Shown in pieces: positions 40,730-49,150 of a DNA stretch of 64,000 bases (position 1 is the stretch's first letter; each line of letters begins with the position of its first letter). The translations under genes and the position numbers were made by a program. The notes beneath the pieces were generated by a model. The model was given only the letters and a program-made list of their open reading frames with translations. It was not told where the DNA came from and ran no database searches. The stretch is taken from assembly GCA_009779995.1 (NCBI GenBank), contig WRDW01000004.1:1-64000 (forward strand), written 5' to 3'. This stretch comes from Oscillospiraceae bacterium. Lineage in GTDB: Bacteria > Bacillota > Clostridia > Oscillospirales > Acutalibacteraceae.

Positions 40730-41284
40730 CTAATAACAATAGAAATCCCCAATCCCACCCAAGCAGTTGCCAATCGAATGGTACATTCCAGAATACACAA
40801 CGGGCGCAAGCAAGGTGAGGTCTATGCCGTCCGCGTTTTTTAGCTCTTCTATAAACTGCACATTCTTCATTCGGCAAAAATACGTATTCGAATCCCCGGT
40901 CTGTACGGTTTTACAAACATCGAGTTCGTATATCCACCTGCTAGCGCTCAGGGTCGGCACGCGCAGCACGGCACCGTCCTCATATTCGAAAGACAAGGCG
41001 TCCTTTTGCCCGTCTTTTCCGGAGCGCGAGCCAAAATAATCGAGTAGCTCCAGCATATCCGTGCTCACAAGATTTGCGGAAAGCAGGCCGGTTCTGGCGA
41101 TGTTCTCCTTGGTTTTCTTCGAGCCGAACATACTGAGTATCAGCAAATATTGATTGGTGTCCCAAGTCACGCTCACCCAGGTGATCGGGCAAAAGTTTGG
41201 CGTGCCGTCTTCATTGTACGTGCCGATCAAAAACGCAGGCTGCACGCACAGCGAATGGGCTTCTGTGGAATTGTCTCGGGTCAT
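40730..41284 (-). CDS. Flavin reductase-like (FMN-binding split barrel) protein
   Basis: AFLIGTYNEDGTPNFCPITWVSVTWDTNQYLLILSM...KKTKENIARTGLLSANLVSTDM. Confidence 0.7.
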   Translation of the reverse strand: MTRDNSTEAHSLCVQPAFLIGTYNEDGTPNFCPITWVSVTWDTNQYLLILSMFGSKKTKENIARTGLLSANLVSTDMLELLDYFGSRSGKDGQKDALSFEYEDGAVLRVPTLSASRWIYELDVCKTVQTGDSNTYFCRMKNVQFIEELKNADGIDLTLLAPVVYSGMYHSIGNCLGGIGDFYCY

Positions 41285-41363
41285 TGGCTCATCTTCTTTC
41301 CGTCCGTTATGAGTTCATATTCAAAGAGAACATGGCGCTTCCCTGCCGGAGGACGGCTTCATT

Positions 41364-42104
41364 TCAATCGGCCGCGTCCGCCGCCCGCTGCCTCTCCATG
41401 GATATTATATTGCTGTTGTCCAGGAAAATCCTCATGAACCTGCGGTGCCCCGCCATGGAGAAGCAATCCCCGTTGGCGACGATCAGGTGGTCCACCAGCT
41501 TGATCCCCACCTCGCGGTAGAGCTTCGCGGCGTTCTCCGTGAGCTTGACGTCGGCGGGGGAGGGGGCTTCCATGCCGTTGGGGTGGTTGTGAGCCAGCAC
41601 AACCTGCGTCGCGCTGTGGTGGAAGGCGGTCTCCAGCAGGGTGCGGTTGTCCAGGTTCACGGCATACTTCGTGCCCAGCGACACCTGCTGATAGTGCAGC
41701 AGGCGGGCGTTGTTGTCCAGGCAGAACAGGTAGGTCGCCTCGTTTTTCAGCCCCAGGAATTTCGAGATCACGAATCGCTGGAATTCCTGCGAGGAGTGGA
41801 AGCTGAGCTTCTCCCCGCCCTGCTCGGCCAGGTAGCGCCGCGCAACCTGCGCCGTGAGGGCGATCAGCGTGGCCGACTTCTCGCCTACGCCCTTCACCTT
41901 GCACAGCTCCTCCGGCGCGGCGTCCAAAACGTTCACCAGAGAGCCGAAGTGTTCGATCAGCCTGTGGGCGGTCTCGTTGGTATCGCCCTGGGGAATGGAG
42001 TAGAACAGCAGCAGCTCCAGCACATTGTGCGGCGGGAAGCTGTCCAGCCCGGCGGAAAGGAAGCGCTCGCGCACCCTCTGCCTGTGGCCCTCGTGCATCG
42101 CCAT
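41364..42104 (-). CDS. radC: RadC-family JAB-domain protein
   Basis: KGVGEKSATLIAL HhH plus TQVVLAHNHPNGMEAPSPADVKLTENAAK...LVDHLIVANGDCFSM. Confidence 0.92.
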   Translation of the reverse strand: MAMHEGHRQRVRERFLSAGLDSFPPHNVLELLLFYSIPQGDTNETAHRLIEHFGSLVNVLDAAPEELCKVKGVGEKSATLIALTAQVARRYLAEQGGEKLSFHSSQEFQRFVISKFLGLKNEATYLFCLDNNARLLHYQQVSLGTKYAVNLDNRTLLETAFHHSATQVVLAHNHPNGMEAPSPADVKLTENAAKLYREVGIKLVDHLIVANGDCFSMAGHRRFMRIFLDNSNIISMERQRAADAAD

Positions 42105-42121
42105 GCGGCCCCTCCTGCTTT

Positions 42122-42172
42122 AGCATAACACAAATGTTCAGGTTTGTAAAGCATTTATTTTTATGTTAAAAT
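42122..42172. promoter_or_regulatory. Divergent promoter pair with overlapping -35 elements (radC / tmcAL)
   Basis: Minus: TTTACA-17-TATGCT; plus: TTGTAA-17-TAAAAT; -35 boxes overlap at 42144-42150. Confidence 0.65.
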
Positions 42173-42206
42173 GGGTAAAGAAATAAAAGCTAAAAGGAGT
42201 GAGAAA

Positions 42207-43430
42207 ATGCGCGCCGCCGGTATCATCGCCGAATACAATCCCTTCCACGCGGGCCACGCCTGGCACATCGAGCAGACCAGGGCGGCTGGCGCAATCCGCG
42301 CGGCGGGGAACACCCATGTGGTGGCCGTGATGAGCGGCTATGCCATGCAGCGCGGGGAATTCGCCATCGCCCGCAAATCCATACGCGCGCAGATGGCCCT
42401 CGAAAACGGCGTAGACCTGGTGCTCGGCCTGCCCGCGCCCTTCTCCTGCGCCCGCGCCCAGGACTTCGCCCGCGCGGGGGTGCACATTTTGCAGGCGCTG
42501 GGCTGCGTGGATGTACTCAGCTTCGGCAGCGAGTGCGGCGACGCCTCTCTGATCCAGCGCGCGGCTTCCGGCCTGCGGCAGGGGAGCGTGCAAAACGCCA
42601 TGCGCGCCGCGGTAGGGGAGGGGACCGCCTTCGCCGCAGCCCGGCAGGCCGCCCTCGCGCGCCTTGACCCCGAGGCCGCCGCGCTCCTGCGCCGCCCGAA
42701 TGACACCCTCGCCGTGGAATACCTCACCGCCATAGCGGACCTCGGTGCGGGTTTCGCCCCCCTGGCCGTCCCCAGAAGGGGAGCCGCCCACGACGCACCG
42801 GGGGATGGGAAAAACTTCCAATGCGCATCTGAACTTCGCATAATATTTCGAGAGAGGGGAGTCCTCCCCGAGAAAAACCCCTCTTCCGCTCTGCTGCGCG
42901 AGGAGGCGTCAAAGGGCCTCGCCCCGGTGGATATGCGCCGCCTGGAGACCGCCTGGCTCGCGCGCCTTCGCGGCATGTCAATAGAGGAGCTCGCGCGCCT
43001 GCCCGACGTCTCGGAGGGGATGGAGCATCTTTTGTACGGTGCCATCCGCAAGGGGAGCAGCGTGCAAGAAGTCCTTGCCATCGCCGGCGGCAGGCGATAC
43101 CCCACAGCGCGGCTGCGCCGCGCCCTCTTTCACGCTTTACTCGGCGCAACCGCCGGGGACTTCAGCGCGCTGCCCGGCTACATCCAGGTGCTGGGCCACA
43201 ACGCCGCCGGTCAGGCGCTCCTGCGCCTCGCTAAATCCACCGCAACGCTGCCGATCGCCCTGCGCCACAGGGACATGAAAGCCTTGCCCATCACGGCGCA
43301 GCGCCAATACGCCCTCGAATGCCGCGCAGCCGATCTCATGGCCCTGGCCATGCCGACCATACAGCCCTGCGGCATGGAGGAGAGGCGGGAGGTAGTGGTG
43401 AAAAAAGAAACAGACAATGTAGACAAATAA
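42207..43430 (+). CDS. tmcAL: tRNA(Met) cytidine acetate ligase-like nucleotidyltransferase (TmcAL/YlbM)
   Basis: AAGIIAEYNPFHAGHAWHIEQTR (HxGH-type), VMSGYAMQRGEFAIARKSIRAQMALENGVDLVLGLPAPFSCARAQDFA. Confidence 0.88.
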   Translation: MRAAGIIAEYNPFHAGHAWHIEQTRAAGAIRAAGNTHVVAVMSGYAMQRGEFAIARKSIRAQMALENGVDLVLGLPAPFSCARAQDFARAGVHILQALGCVDVLSFGSECGDASLIQRAASGLRQGSVQNAMRAAVGEGTAFAAARQAALARLDPEAAALLRRPNDTLAVEYLTAIADLGAGFAPLAVPRRGAAHDAPGDGKNFQCASELRIIFRERGVLPEKNPSSALLREEASKGLAPVDMRRLETAWLARLRGMSIEELARLPDVSEGMEHLLYGAIRKGSSVQEVLAIAGGRRYPTARLRRALFHALLGATAGDFSALPGYIQVLGHNAAGQALLRLAKSTATLPIALRHRDMKALPITAQRQYALECRAADLMALAMPTIQPCGMEERREVVVKKETDNVDK

Positions 43431-43434
43431 AGCA

Positions 43435-44781
43435 TTACTGCGACAGCGCGCCAACGCAATGATCCGCTGACGCGCTGACAATCCTCGCTGGGACAATCTG
43501 GTTCTGCGCCTCCGGCCCGGCGTCCGTGATGCGCACCGGCGCGTATTCGGCGCTGTAGCCGCGCATCCCCCCGGCGGGGTGCGCCTCCTCGGGCAGCACC
43601 TCCAGCACACGCCCTATTTGCGAATACAGAAAATCAGCCTGGCACTCCGCCGCGAGGGCCAGCATTTTTTTTGCCCGCGCCCGCTTTACCGCCCGGGGTA
43701 TCTGCCCCGGCATGGCCGCCGCCGCCGTGCCAGGCCGGGAAGAATATGGAAACACGTGCATCTTCGCGAAGCCCGCCGCCCGCGCAAAGTTGAGGGATGC
43801 CTCGAATTCGTCGTCGCTTTCGCCGGGGAAACCGACCATAATGTCCGTTGTTACAGCCGCCCCGGGGAAGAGCGCGCGCAGGCGCTTTATCAGGCTGAAA
43901 TATTCCTCTGCGGAATAATGCCGCCCCATGCGCTTCAACGTGCTGCCGCAGCCGGATTGCAGCGAGATATGGAAGTGCGGGCAAATTTCTATTCCAGCAC
44001 AAAAAGAAAACTTTTCCAGCGTGGAAATGAGCTGCGGCGTGAGCAAATCGGGTTCCAGGGAGCCCAGGCGAACGCGCTTTATGCTTGAAAGCAATTCATT
44101 GTCGGAAAATAGTGCCAGCGCGTCGCACAGGCCGCAGCCCAGGTCAGTGCCGTAGGCAGCCAGGTTGATCCCCACCAGCACGACTTCGCGAAAGCCTTGC
44201 GCGTCAAGAGCTGCAATCTCTCTTTTGATTGCATCGAGCGGCATGGAACGCACGGGCCCCCGCGCGTGGGGGATGACGCAATAGGCGCAAAAGCGGTCGC
44301 AGCCGTCCTCGATTTTTATATGCGCTCGTGTTCGAGCGCATTGGGCTCGTGTTCGAGCGCATTGCGCTCTTGTTCGGTTGGCGCTTTCGTCTGGTGAAGC
44401 GTCGAGCGCTTCACCAGACGAAACAGGATGTTCGGCGGACGCTTTCGCGCATGAAAGCGTGATGATTTCATGCGATAAAGCGCCGATGTCCCTGTGGCCC
44501 ATGACAAGGTCGGCTTCGGGGTAGTCGTTTGCTTTGCCCGCCTGGGCCGCGCAGCCGGTGAGCACCAGTACGCAATCGCGGTACAGCGCGCGATAGTGGC
44601 GCAGCTTCTGCCGGGTTTTGCGCTCGCTTTCGGCGGTCACGGCGCAGGAGTTGATGACCAGGACGTCCGGGGTGCTCTCCGGCGAAACACAGGTGCAGCC
44701 CGCGGCTTCTAAGCGCTGCCGCAGGGTGTCGCTGTCCACCTGGTTCACTTTGCAGCCGAGGGTCACGAACGCGACGGTCAA
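43435..44781 (-). CDS. mtaB: tRNA (N6-L-threonylcarbamoyladenosine(37)-C(2))-methylthiotransferase
   Basis: FVTLGCKVNQVDSDTLRQ, KIEDGCDRFCAYCVIPHARGPVRS (radical SAM Cys triad), CPHFHISLQSGCGSTLKRMGRHYSAEEY. Confidence 0.93.
   Translation of the reverse strand: MTVAFVTLGCKVNQVDSDTLRQRLEAAGCTCVSPESTPDVLVINSCAVTAESERKTRQKLRHYRALYRDCVLVLTGCAAQAGKANDYPEADLVMGHRDIGALSHEIITLSCAKASAEHPVSSGEALDASPDESANRTRAQCARTRAQCARTRAHIKIEDGCDRFCAYCVIPHARGPVRSMPLDAIKREIAALDAQGFREVVLVGINLAAYGTDLGCGLCDALALFSDNELLSSIKRVRLGSLEPDLLTPQLISTLEKFSFCAGIEICPHFHISLQSGCGSTLKRMGRHYSAEEYFSLIKRLRALFPGAAVTTDIMVGFPGESDDEFEASLNFARAAGFAKMHVFPYSSRPGTAAAAMPGQIPRAVKRARAKKMLALAAECQADFLYSQIGRVLEVLPEEAHPAGGMRGYSAEYAPVRITDAGPEAQNQIVPARIVSASADHCVGALSQ
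44321..44378 (-). repeat. 21-bp tandem repeat inside mtaB encoding RTRAQCA units
   Basis: Translation ...N RTRAQCA RTRAQCA RTRAH IKIEDGC. Confidence 0.8.
44385..44423 (-). repeat. 17-bp perfect inverted repeat inside mtaB
   Basis: TTTCGTCTGGTGAAGCG-tcgag-CGCTTCACCAGACGAAA. Confidence 0.88.
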
Positions 44782-44813
44782 GCGCGGGCCCGCCTTTCAA
44801 ATGCATTCACATC

Positions 44814-44842
44814 ATTATACATGAGTCAGCGCGAATTTGCAA
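44814..44842 (-). promoter_or_regulatory. Promoter TTGCAA-17-TATAAT upstream of mtaB
   Basis: Minus strand TTGCAA ATTCGCGCTGACTCATG TATAAT. Confidence 0.65.
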
Positions 44843-44906
44843 GCCCGCGTGTCTAAAAAACATGCGATTCACATATGTATTAGCAAGATAATGGAGGTGC
44901 AGCCAT

Positions 44907-46076
44907 ATGAAAGAGACGACGCTGCGGGGGATCGCCCTGCTTTTGGCCCTGTTCCTGCTTTCGTGCGTCAATACAATACTGGCCGATGCCGAGGAAGGCA
45001 ATTTGATGCCGCCGGTGCAGATCGCGGCGAAGGCGGCCGTGCTCATGGACGCCTCCACAGGCCGGGTGCTGGTCAATTTCAACGAGAACGAGCGGCTCTA
45101 TCCCGCTTCGGTGACGAAGGTGATGACCCTGCTTCTCGTGGCGGAGGCCCTGGAGAGCGGCAAGCTCAAACTGGGCGATACCATCGTCGCCTCCGGCGCG
45201 GCGGCCGCGAAGGGCGGTTCGCAGATCTGGCTCAAAGAGGGCGAGACCATGACGGTGGAGGAGCTGCTCAAGGCCACGGCCATCTACAGCGCCAACGACG
45301 CCAGCTGTGCCCTGGGGGAGGCCATCGCGGGCAGCGAGGAGGCCTTTGTCCGTTTAATGAACGAAAGAGCCGGGGAACTCGGCATGACGAACACGACTTT
45401 CGTCAACTGCACCGGCCTGGACGACGACACCACAGAGCACCTGACCACAGCGTTGGACATCGCCCTGATGAGCCGCGAGCTGCTGGGGCACGAGGTCGTC
45501 ATTAAATATTCCACAATATGGATGGACTCCCTGCGGGAAGGCGCCACCGAGCTGGTGAACACAAATCGCCTGGTGCGCTTCTACGAGGGCGCAACGGGCA
45601 TCAAGACCGGCACCACCGGCAAGGCGGGCTGCTGCATCGCCGCCAGCGCCAGGCGCGGCGAGACCCACCTCGTCGCCGTGGTGCTGGGCTCCGGCAACAG
45701 CGACGACCGCTTCGAGACGGCCAAGCGCCTGCTCAACTGGGGCTTCGCCAACTTCGCCACCGTCAAAGCGCAGGTAGCCCCGTCGCTGCTCACGCCCGTG
45801 CGCGTGCTGCGCGGCGCGCAGCAGTGGATCCGCCCCGCGCCGCCCGCGGCCATGCCTATCTTGGTCCCCAAGGGGAGCGAGGGCGGCCTGCAGCAGAGCG
45901 TAGCCCTCGCCCCGGACCTCCAGGCCCCCGTGGAGGCCGGCCAGATCATCGGCAAGGTCACTGTCACTTTAGACGGCGAAACCGTCGGCGAATTCCCCCT
46001 TGTCGCGCCCGAGCCTGTCGCCAGGCTGGATTTCTTCACCCAGCTGAAGCGCCTGGTCGCCGCTTTGATAGGCTGA
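44907..46076 (+). CDS. D-alanyl-D-alanine carboxypeptidase (DacF/PBP5-like)
   Basis: LMDASTGRVLVNFNENERLYPASVTKVMTLLL (SxxK), SANDASCALGEAIAGS (SxN), GIKTGTTGKAGCC (KTG). Confidence 0.92.
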   Translation: MKETTLRGIALLLALFLLSCVNTILADAEEGNLMPPVQIAAKAAVLMDASTGRVLVNFNENERLYPASVTKVMTLLLVAEALESGKLKLGDTIVASGAAAAKGGSQIWLKEGETMTVEELLKATAIYSANDASCALGEAIAGSEEAFVRLMNERAGELGMTNTTFVNCTGLDDDTTEHLTTALDIALMSRELLGHEVVIKYSTIWMDSLREGATELVNTNRLVRFYEGATGIKTGTTGKAGCCIAASARRGETHLVAVVLGSGNSDDRFETAKRLLNWGFANFATVKAQVAPSLLTPVRVLRGAQQWIRPAPPAAMPILVPKGSEGGLQQSVALAPDLQAPVEAGQIIGKVTVTLDGETVGEFPLVAPEPVARLDFFTQLKRLVAALIG

Positions 46077-46124
46077 AGCTATGGGGGCAGCTTTAGCAGT
46101 CCACTAACCTTGCGGGCGCTGCCA

Positions 46125-46180
46125 AAGTCGCCCCCTTGGGGGAGATGCCGCGAAGCGGCAGAGGGGGTGTCCGCGGAGCG
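46125..46180 (+). repeat. Two-hairpin intergenic repeat, copy 1
   Basis: CCCCCTTGGGGG + TGCCGCGAAGCGGCA + GAGGGGGTGTCCGCGGAGCG. Confidence 0.6.
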
Positions 46181-46250
46181 GCTGATCGCTTTGCTATCAG
46201 AACAGAGACAGCAAAGAAACAATTTACTTCAGCGCGCGAAAGGGGATAGG

Positions 46251-46316
46251 GCTTCGTCGCGCGAAAGCGCACTCGCTTTAGGCAAGAAAAGCGAGTGCGC
46301 TTTCGCGCGATGAAGC
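46251..46316. repeat. Long near-perfect palindrome (29-bp arms, 8-nt loop)
   Basis: GCTTCGTCGCGCGAAAGCGCACTCGCTTT-aggcaaga-AAAGCGAGTGCGCTTTCGCGCGATGAAGC, one G:T-type mismatch. Confidence 0.88.
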
Positions 46317-46427
46317 GCAGCGTGGAGTGCATCCGACGTGGCATAAACCCGGCCCGTCCATCATAGGAATAAAATACAAACACAAAAGGACAAGAGCCAC
46401 GCATCGCGATCAGAGAGGAAATAAAAC

Positions 46428-47123
46428 ATGAAACGCTTCGCGACCATTCCGCTGTTCCAAAACATAAAACTGAAATCATCGAATATTCTCCGGCGCGGCG
46501 GCACGCCTCGCCTGCCCGGGCCGGGCCTCGAAAAATATCTTGAGGCCCTGGAGCGCTCCTGGCAGAAGCTCGCCCTGCTGGGCCTATACGCTGTGGGACT
46601 GTTTTTGGGGGCAAAAACGGCCGGATTGGCCTCCTCGGGCTGGCAGGCGCGCCTGCTGGAGCTCCTGCGGGCCCAGCGCCTGGGCCGGGCCGGTTTGACG
46701 CCCTTCGGCAGCGCGCTAGGCTATTTCGGCGTGGATTTCCTGTTCATGCTGGCGGCATTTTTACTTGGCCTGTGCGCCGCCGGCCTGCCGCTCCTGCTGC
46801 TGCTGCCCATCCTGCGCGGCATGGGTACGGGCGTGGTGAGCGGCTGGCTCTACATGGCCTACGGCCTCCCCGGCGTGGGCTACAGCGTGCTGGTGCTCTG
46901 CCCGGCGGCAGTCGTCTCTGTTTTGATTATGCTGGCCTGCTGCAAGGAGAGCATGTTGATGTCCGGCGACATGGCCCTGGTGCTCACCGGCAAGCAGGAG
47001 CAGATGGAGAGCGGCCTGCGCCTATATATTACGCGCTACCTGGTGCTGCTGCTGGCCGCCGTGCTCGCCGCCGCGCTGGACGCCCTGTGCTTCGCGGCAT
47101 TCTCAGGCATCTTCGAGCTCTGA
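46428..47123 (+). CDS. Multi-pass membrane protein, SpoIIM/DUF95-like
   Basis: 231 aa; FLGAKTAG...LPILRGMGTGVVSGWLYMAYGLPGVGYSVLVLCPAAVVSVLIM pattern resembles SpoIIM-type proteins. Confidence 0.5.
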   Translation: MKRFATIPLFQNIKLKSSNILRRGGTPRLPGPGLEKYLEALERSWQKLALLGLYAVGLFLGAKTAGLASSGWQARLLELLRAQRLGRAGLTPFGSALGYFGVDFLFMLAAFLLGLCAAGLPLLLLLPILRGMGTGVVSGWLYMAYGLPGVGYSVLVLCPAAVVSVLIMLACCKESMLMSGDMALVLTGKQEQMESGLRLYITRYLVLLLAAVLAAALDALCFAAFSGIFEL

Positions 47124-47160
47124 GTGACGCCAAGCAGTCGCTTTCCACATAAACCCCCAG

Positions 47161-47215
47161 GCTCCTTCCCGTGGAAGGAGCTGTCCGCCTCGGGCGGACT
47201 GAGGATGGCTTCGCG
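47161..47215 (+). repeat. Two-hairpin intergenic repeat, copy 2
   Basis: GCTCCTTCCCGTGGAAGGAGC + GTCCGCCTCGGGCGGAC + TGAGGATGGCTTCGCGGAGCG. Confidence 0.6.
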
Positions 47216-47245
47216 GAGCGACGTTCCCGGTGTGGCTTGAAGACG

Positions 47246-47725
47246 CTACGAGTTTTCATAAAATGTAAACGGCTTATCGCAAGCTATATGCCCAATTCGC
47301 AGCGCCTCGCCCTCGGCTGTAATCGTGATGCCGTCCAGGGCGAAGAAGTCCAGCATGGTGTTCACCAAGCTGCCCATCAGCAGCGTTTCGTCCGGCGCGC
47401 GGCCCAGGGCCTCGGCGAAGGCGGCGTTCATGTCCAGCTCCGATGTGCTCACATAGAAGCGCAGGGCGGCGCAGCCCTCCGGCAGCGCGCCCTCGTACGC
47501 CAGCTGCGAGACCAGTTCCGCCGCCTGCAGCGAGACCAGCTTCGGCATGTGCAGCTCCAGGACTTTTTTGAAGAAGCCATAGCCGCCCGGGCTGTCAAGA
47601 TCGGGCAGGTAGAGCGTCACCCGCTTCCTTTCCTCGGGCTCCTGCTTCCCATAAAAGAAAAGCCCCAGCGCCGCGGCGAGAATTATTGCGAGCCCAACAA
47701 AAGTTTTTATGGGGATTGGGAACAT
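47246..47725 (-). CDS. Membrane-anchored protein resembling the GerMN (sporulation/germination GerM) domain
   Basis: KRVTLYLPDLDSPGGYGFFKK...ALPEGCAALRFYVSTSELDMNAAFAEAL...DETLLMGSLVNTMLDFFALDGITITAEGE. Confidence 0.5.
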   Translation of the reverse strand: MFPIPIKTFVGLAIILAAALGLFFYGKQEPEERKRVTLYLPDLDSPGGYGFFKKVLELHMPKLVSLQAAELVSQLAYEGALPEGCAALRFYVSTSELDMNAAFAEALGRAPDETLLMGSLVNTMLDFFALDGITITAEGEALRIGHIACDKPFTFYENS

Positions 47726-47860
47726 GGGAACCTCCTTTTCTCGAATGCGGTCTCCGGCCAATAGTAATGCGAATCACGGGTTAAAATCGGGTGGTTCTGT
47801 AGAAATCCGCAACGAATGTGCTTCGCAAAGCGACAGCGGGCTGTGCAAACCACTAATGCA

Positions 47861-49120
47861 TCATTTCTTCTCTTTCTTCTCTTTCTTCTCTTTCTCTTCT
47901 TCTTCCGCCCTTATTCGTTCCAGAAATTCCGGCGGGAGCATTTGCGATTGAAGGAAGGCGATATGCGCCTCCTTATTTGCTTTTTGTTCCTCTGTCTCTT
48001 CCTCCGCCTTCGCCAGTGCCTGCGCCAACGGGTCATACGCCGCTGCTTTTGCAAGCATTTCCGGCGGGAGCATCTGCGATTGAAGGAAGGCGACGTGCGC
48101 CGCTTTCTTAGCCTCTTCTTCTGTCGGCTCCGTGCGCACGTTCGCCAGCGGGTTCTGCTCCACGGCTGCCCGCAATTGCGCGTCCAGCACGTGGGTGTAG
48201 ATCTGCGTCGTGCTCAGGTTCTCGTGCCCGAGGATCTCCTTCAATTGCAGCACGTCCACGTCGTTCTGGTACATCAGCGTGGCCGCCGTGTGGCGCAGCT
48301 TGTGGATGGAGTAGCCCTTGCCCTCCAGCCCGCAGATTTTCAAGTATTTCTCCAGCATCAGTTCTACAGATCGCTGGTTGATCCGGCGCTTGTTCCTGCT
48401 GATAAAAACAGCGTCCCTGTCTTCCGCCTTCAGGCCCTCCTGGGGGCGGGTGCGCAGGTAGCGCCGCAGGGCGGCGGTGCAGGCGCCGTTGAGGTATACC
48501 GTGCGCTCCTTGCTGCCCTTGCCCCGGATGCGCATGGTATCGTCCCTGCGGATGTCCGCCAGGTTCAGCCCGCACAGCTCCGATAATCTCATGCCGCAAT
48601 TCAGGAACAGCGTCAGGATACAGTAATCGCGCTCCCGGAATGGGTTCTCCGGGTCGTTTTCAACGGTCCGCAGGAGAAGCAGGCAGTCCTCCAGCGGCAG
48701 GTAGACCGGCAGGGATTTGCCGGTCTTCTGCGGATCCAGCTCGTCCATTGGATTGGTTTCCAGGATATGCCGCTGCACCGTCAAATAGCGGAAAAAGCGC
48801 CTTATCGCGATGAACCTGCGCGAGAGGGTGTTGGGCCTGTGCTTCAGAACGTCGCGGCAATGGTTGTTGAAGCTGACAATTTCGCCGGACCGTATGCTCC
48901 TCAAAAAGTCCGTGTCCACCAGGGCATGGAGGTCTATGTCGGCCCAGTCGTCGTCGGGAGAAACAAGCCCGCGCCGCTCCGCGACATAGCGGAAGAACAG
49001 CCGCAAGTCGGATGCGTACTCCCGGGCGGTGAGGGAGGACTGTGTCCGCATGTCGATATTCTCGATGTATTTTTGCACCCAGTGCGGCAGGGTATCGAAG
49101 TCTTCGTATTTCACAAACAA
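47861..49120 (-). CDS. Tyrosine recombinase (XerC/XerD-like) with duplicated C-terminal tail
   Basis: Catalytic residues: NCGMRLSELCGL (R), KGSKER (K), HKLRHTAATLMYQ (HxxR), LGHENLSTTQIYTHV (H, Y). Start is TTG 49120 or GTG 49114; RBS weak. Confidence 0.9.
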   Translation of the reverse strand: MFVKYEDFDTLPHWVQKYIENIDMRTQSSLTAREYASDLRLFFRYVAERRGLVSPDDDWADIDLHALVDTDFLRSIRSGEIVSFNNHCRDVLKHRPNTLSRRFIAIRRFFRYLTVQRHILETNPMDELDPQKTGKSLPVYLPLEDCLLLLRTVENDPENPFRERDYCILTLFLNCGMRLSELCGLNLADIRRDDTMRIRGKGSKERTVYLNGACTAALRRYLRTRPQEGLKAEDRDAVFISRNKRRINQRSVELMLEKYLKICGLEGKGYSIHKLRHTAATLMYQNDVDVLQLKEILGHENLSTTQIYTHVLDAQLRAAVEQNPLANVRTEPTEEEAKKAAHVAFLQSQMLPPEMLAKAAAYDPLAQALAKAEEETEEQKANKEAHIAFLQSQMLPPEFLERIRAEEEEKEKKEKKEKK

Positions 49121-49150
49121 CTTCGTATAATATATCTTTTACGAACTTCA
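49117..49150. other. Candidate dif/loxP-like recombination site abutting the recombinase start
   Basis: ACAACTTCGTATA-ATATATCT-TTTACGAACTTCA; 28-bp core ACTTCGTATAA-TATATC-TTTTACGAACT (49120-49147), arms match 9/11 as inverted repeats. Confidence 0.5.

Noticed and set aside
46093-46614. 173-aa minus-strand ORF across the 46.1-46.6 kb gap
   Set aside because: Runs through a long palindrome and a hairpin repeat and overlaps the start of a plus-strand membrane gene; no RBS or domain seen.
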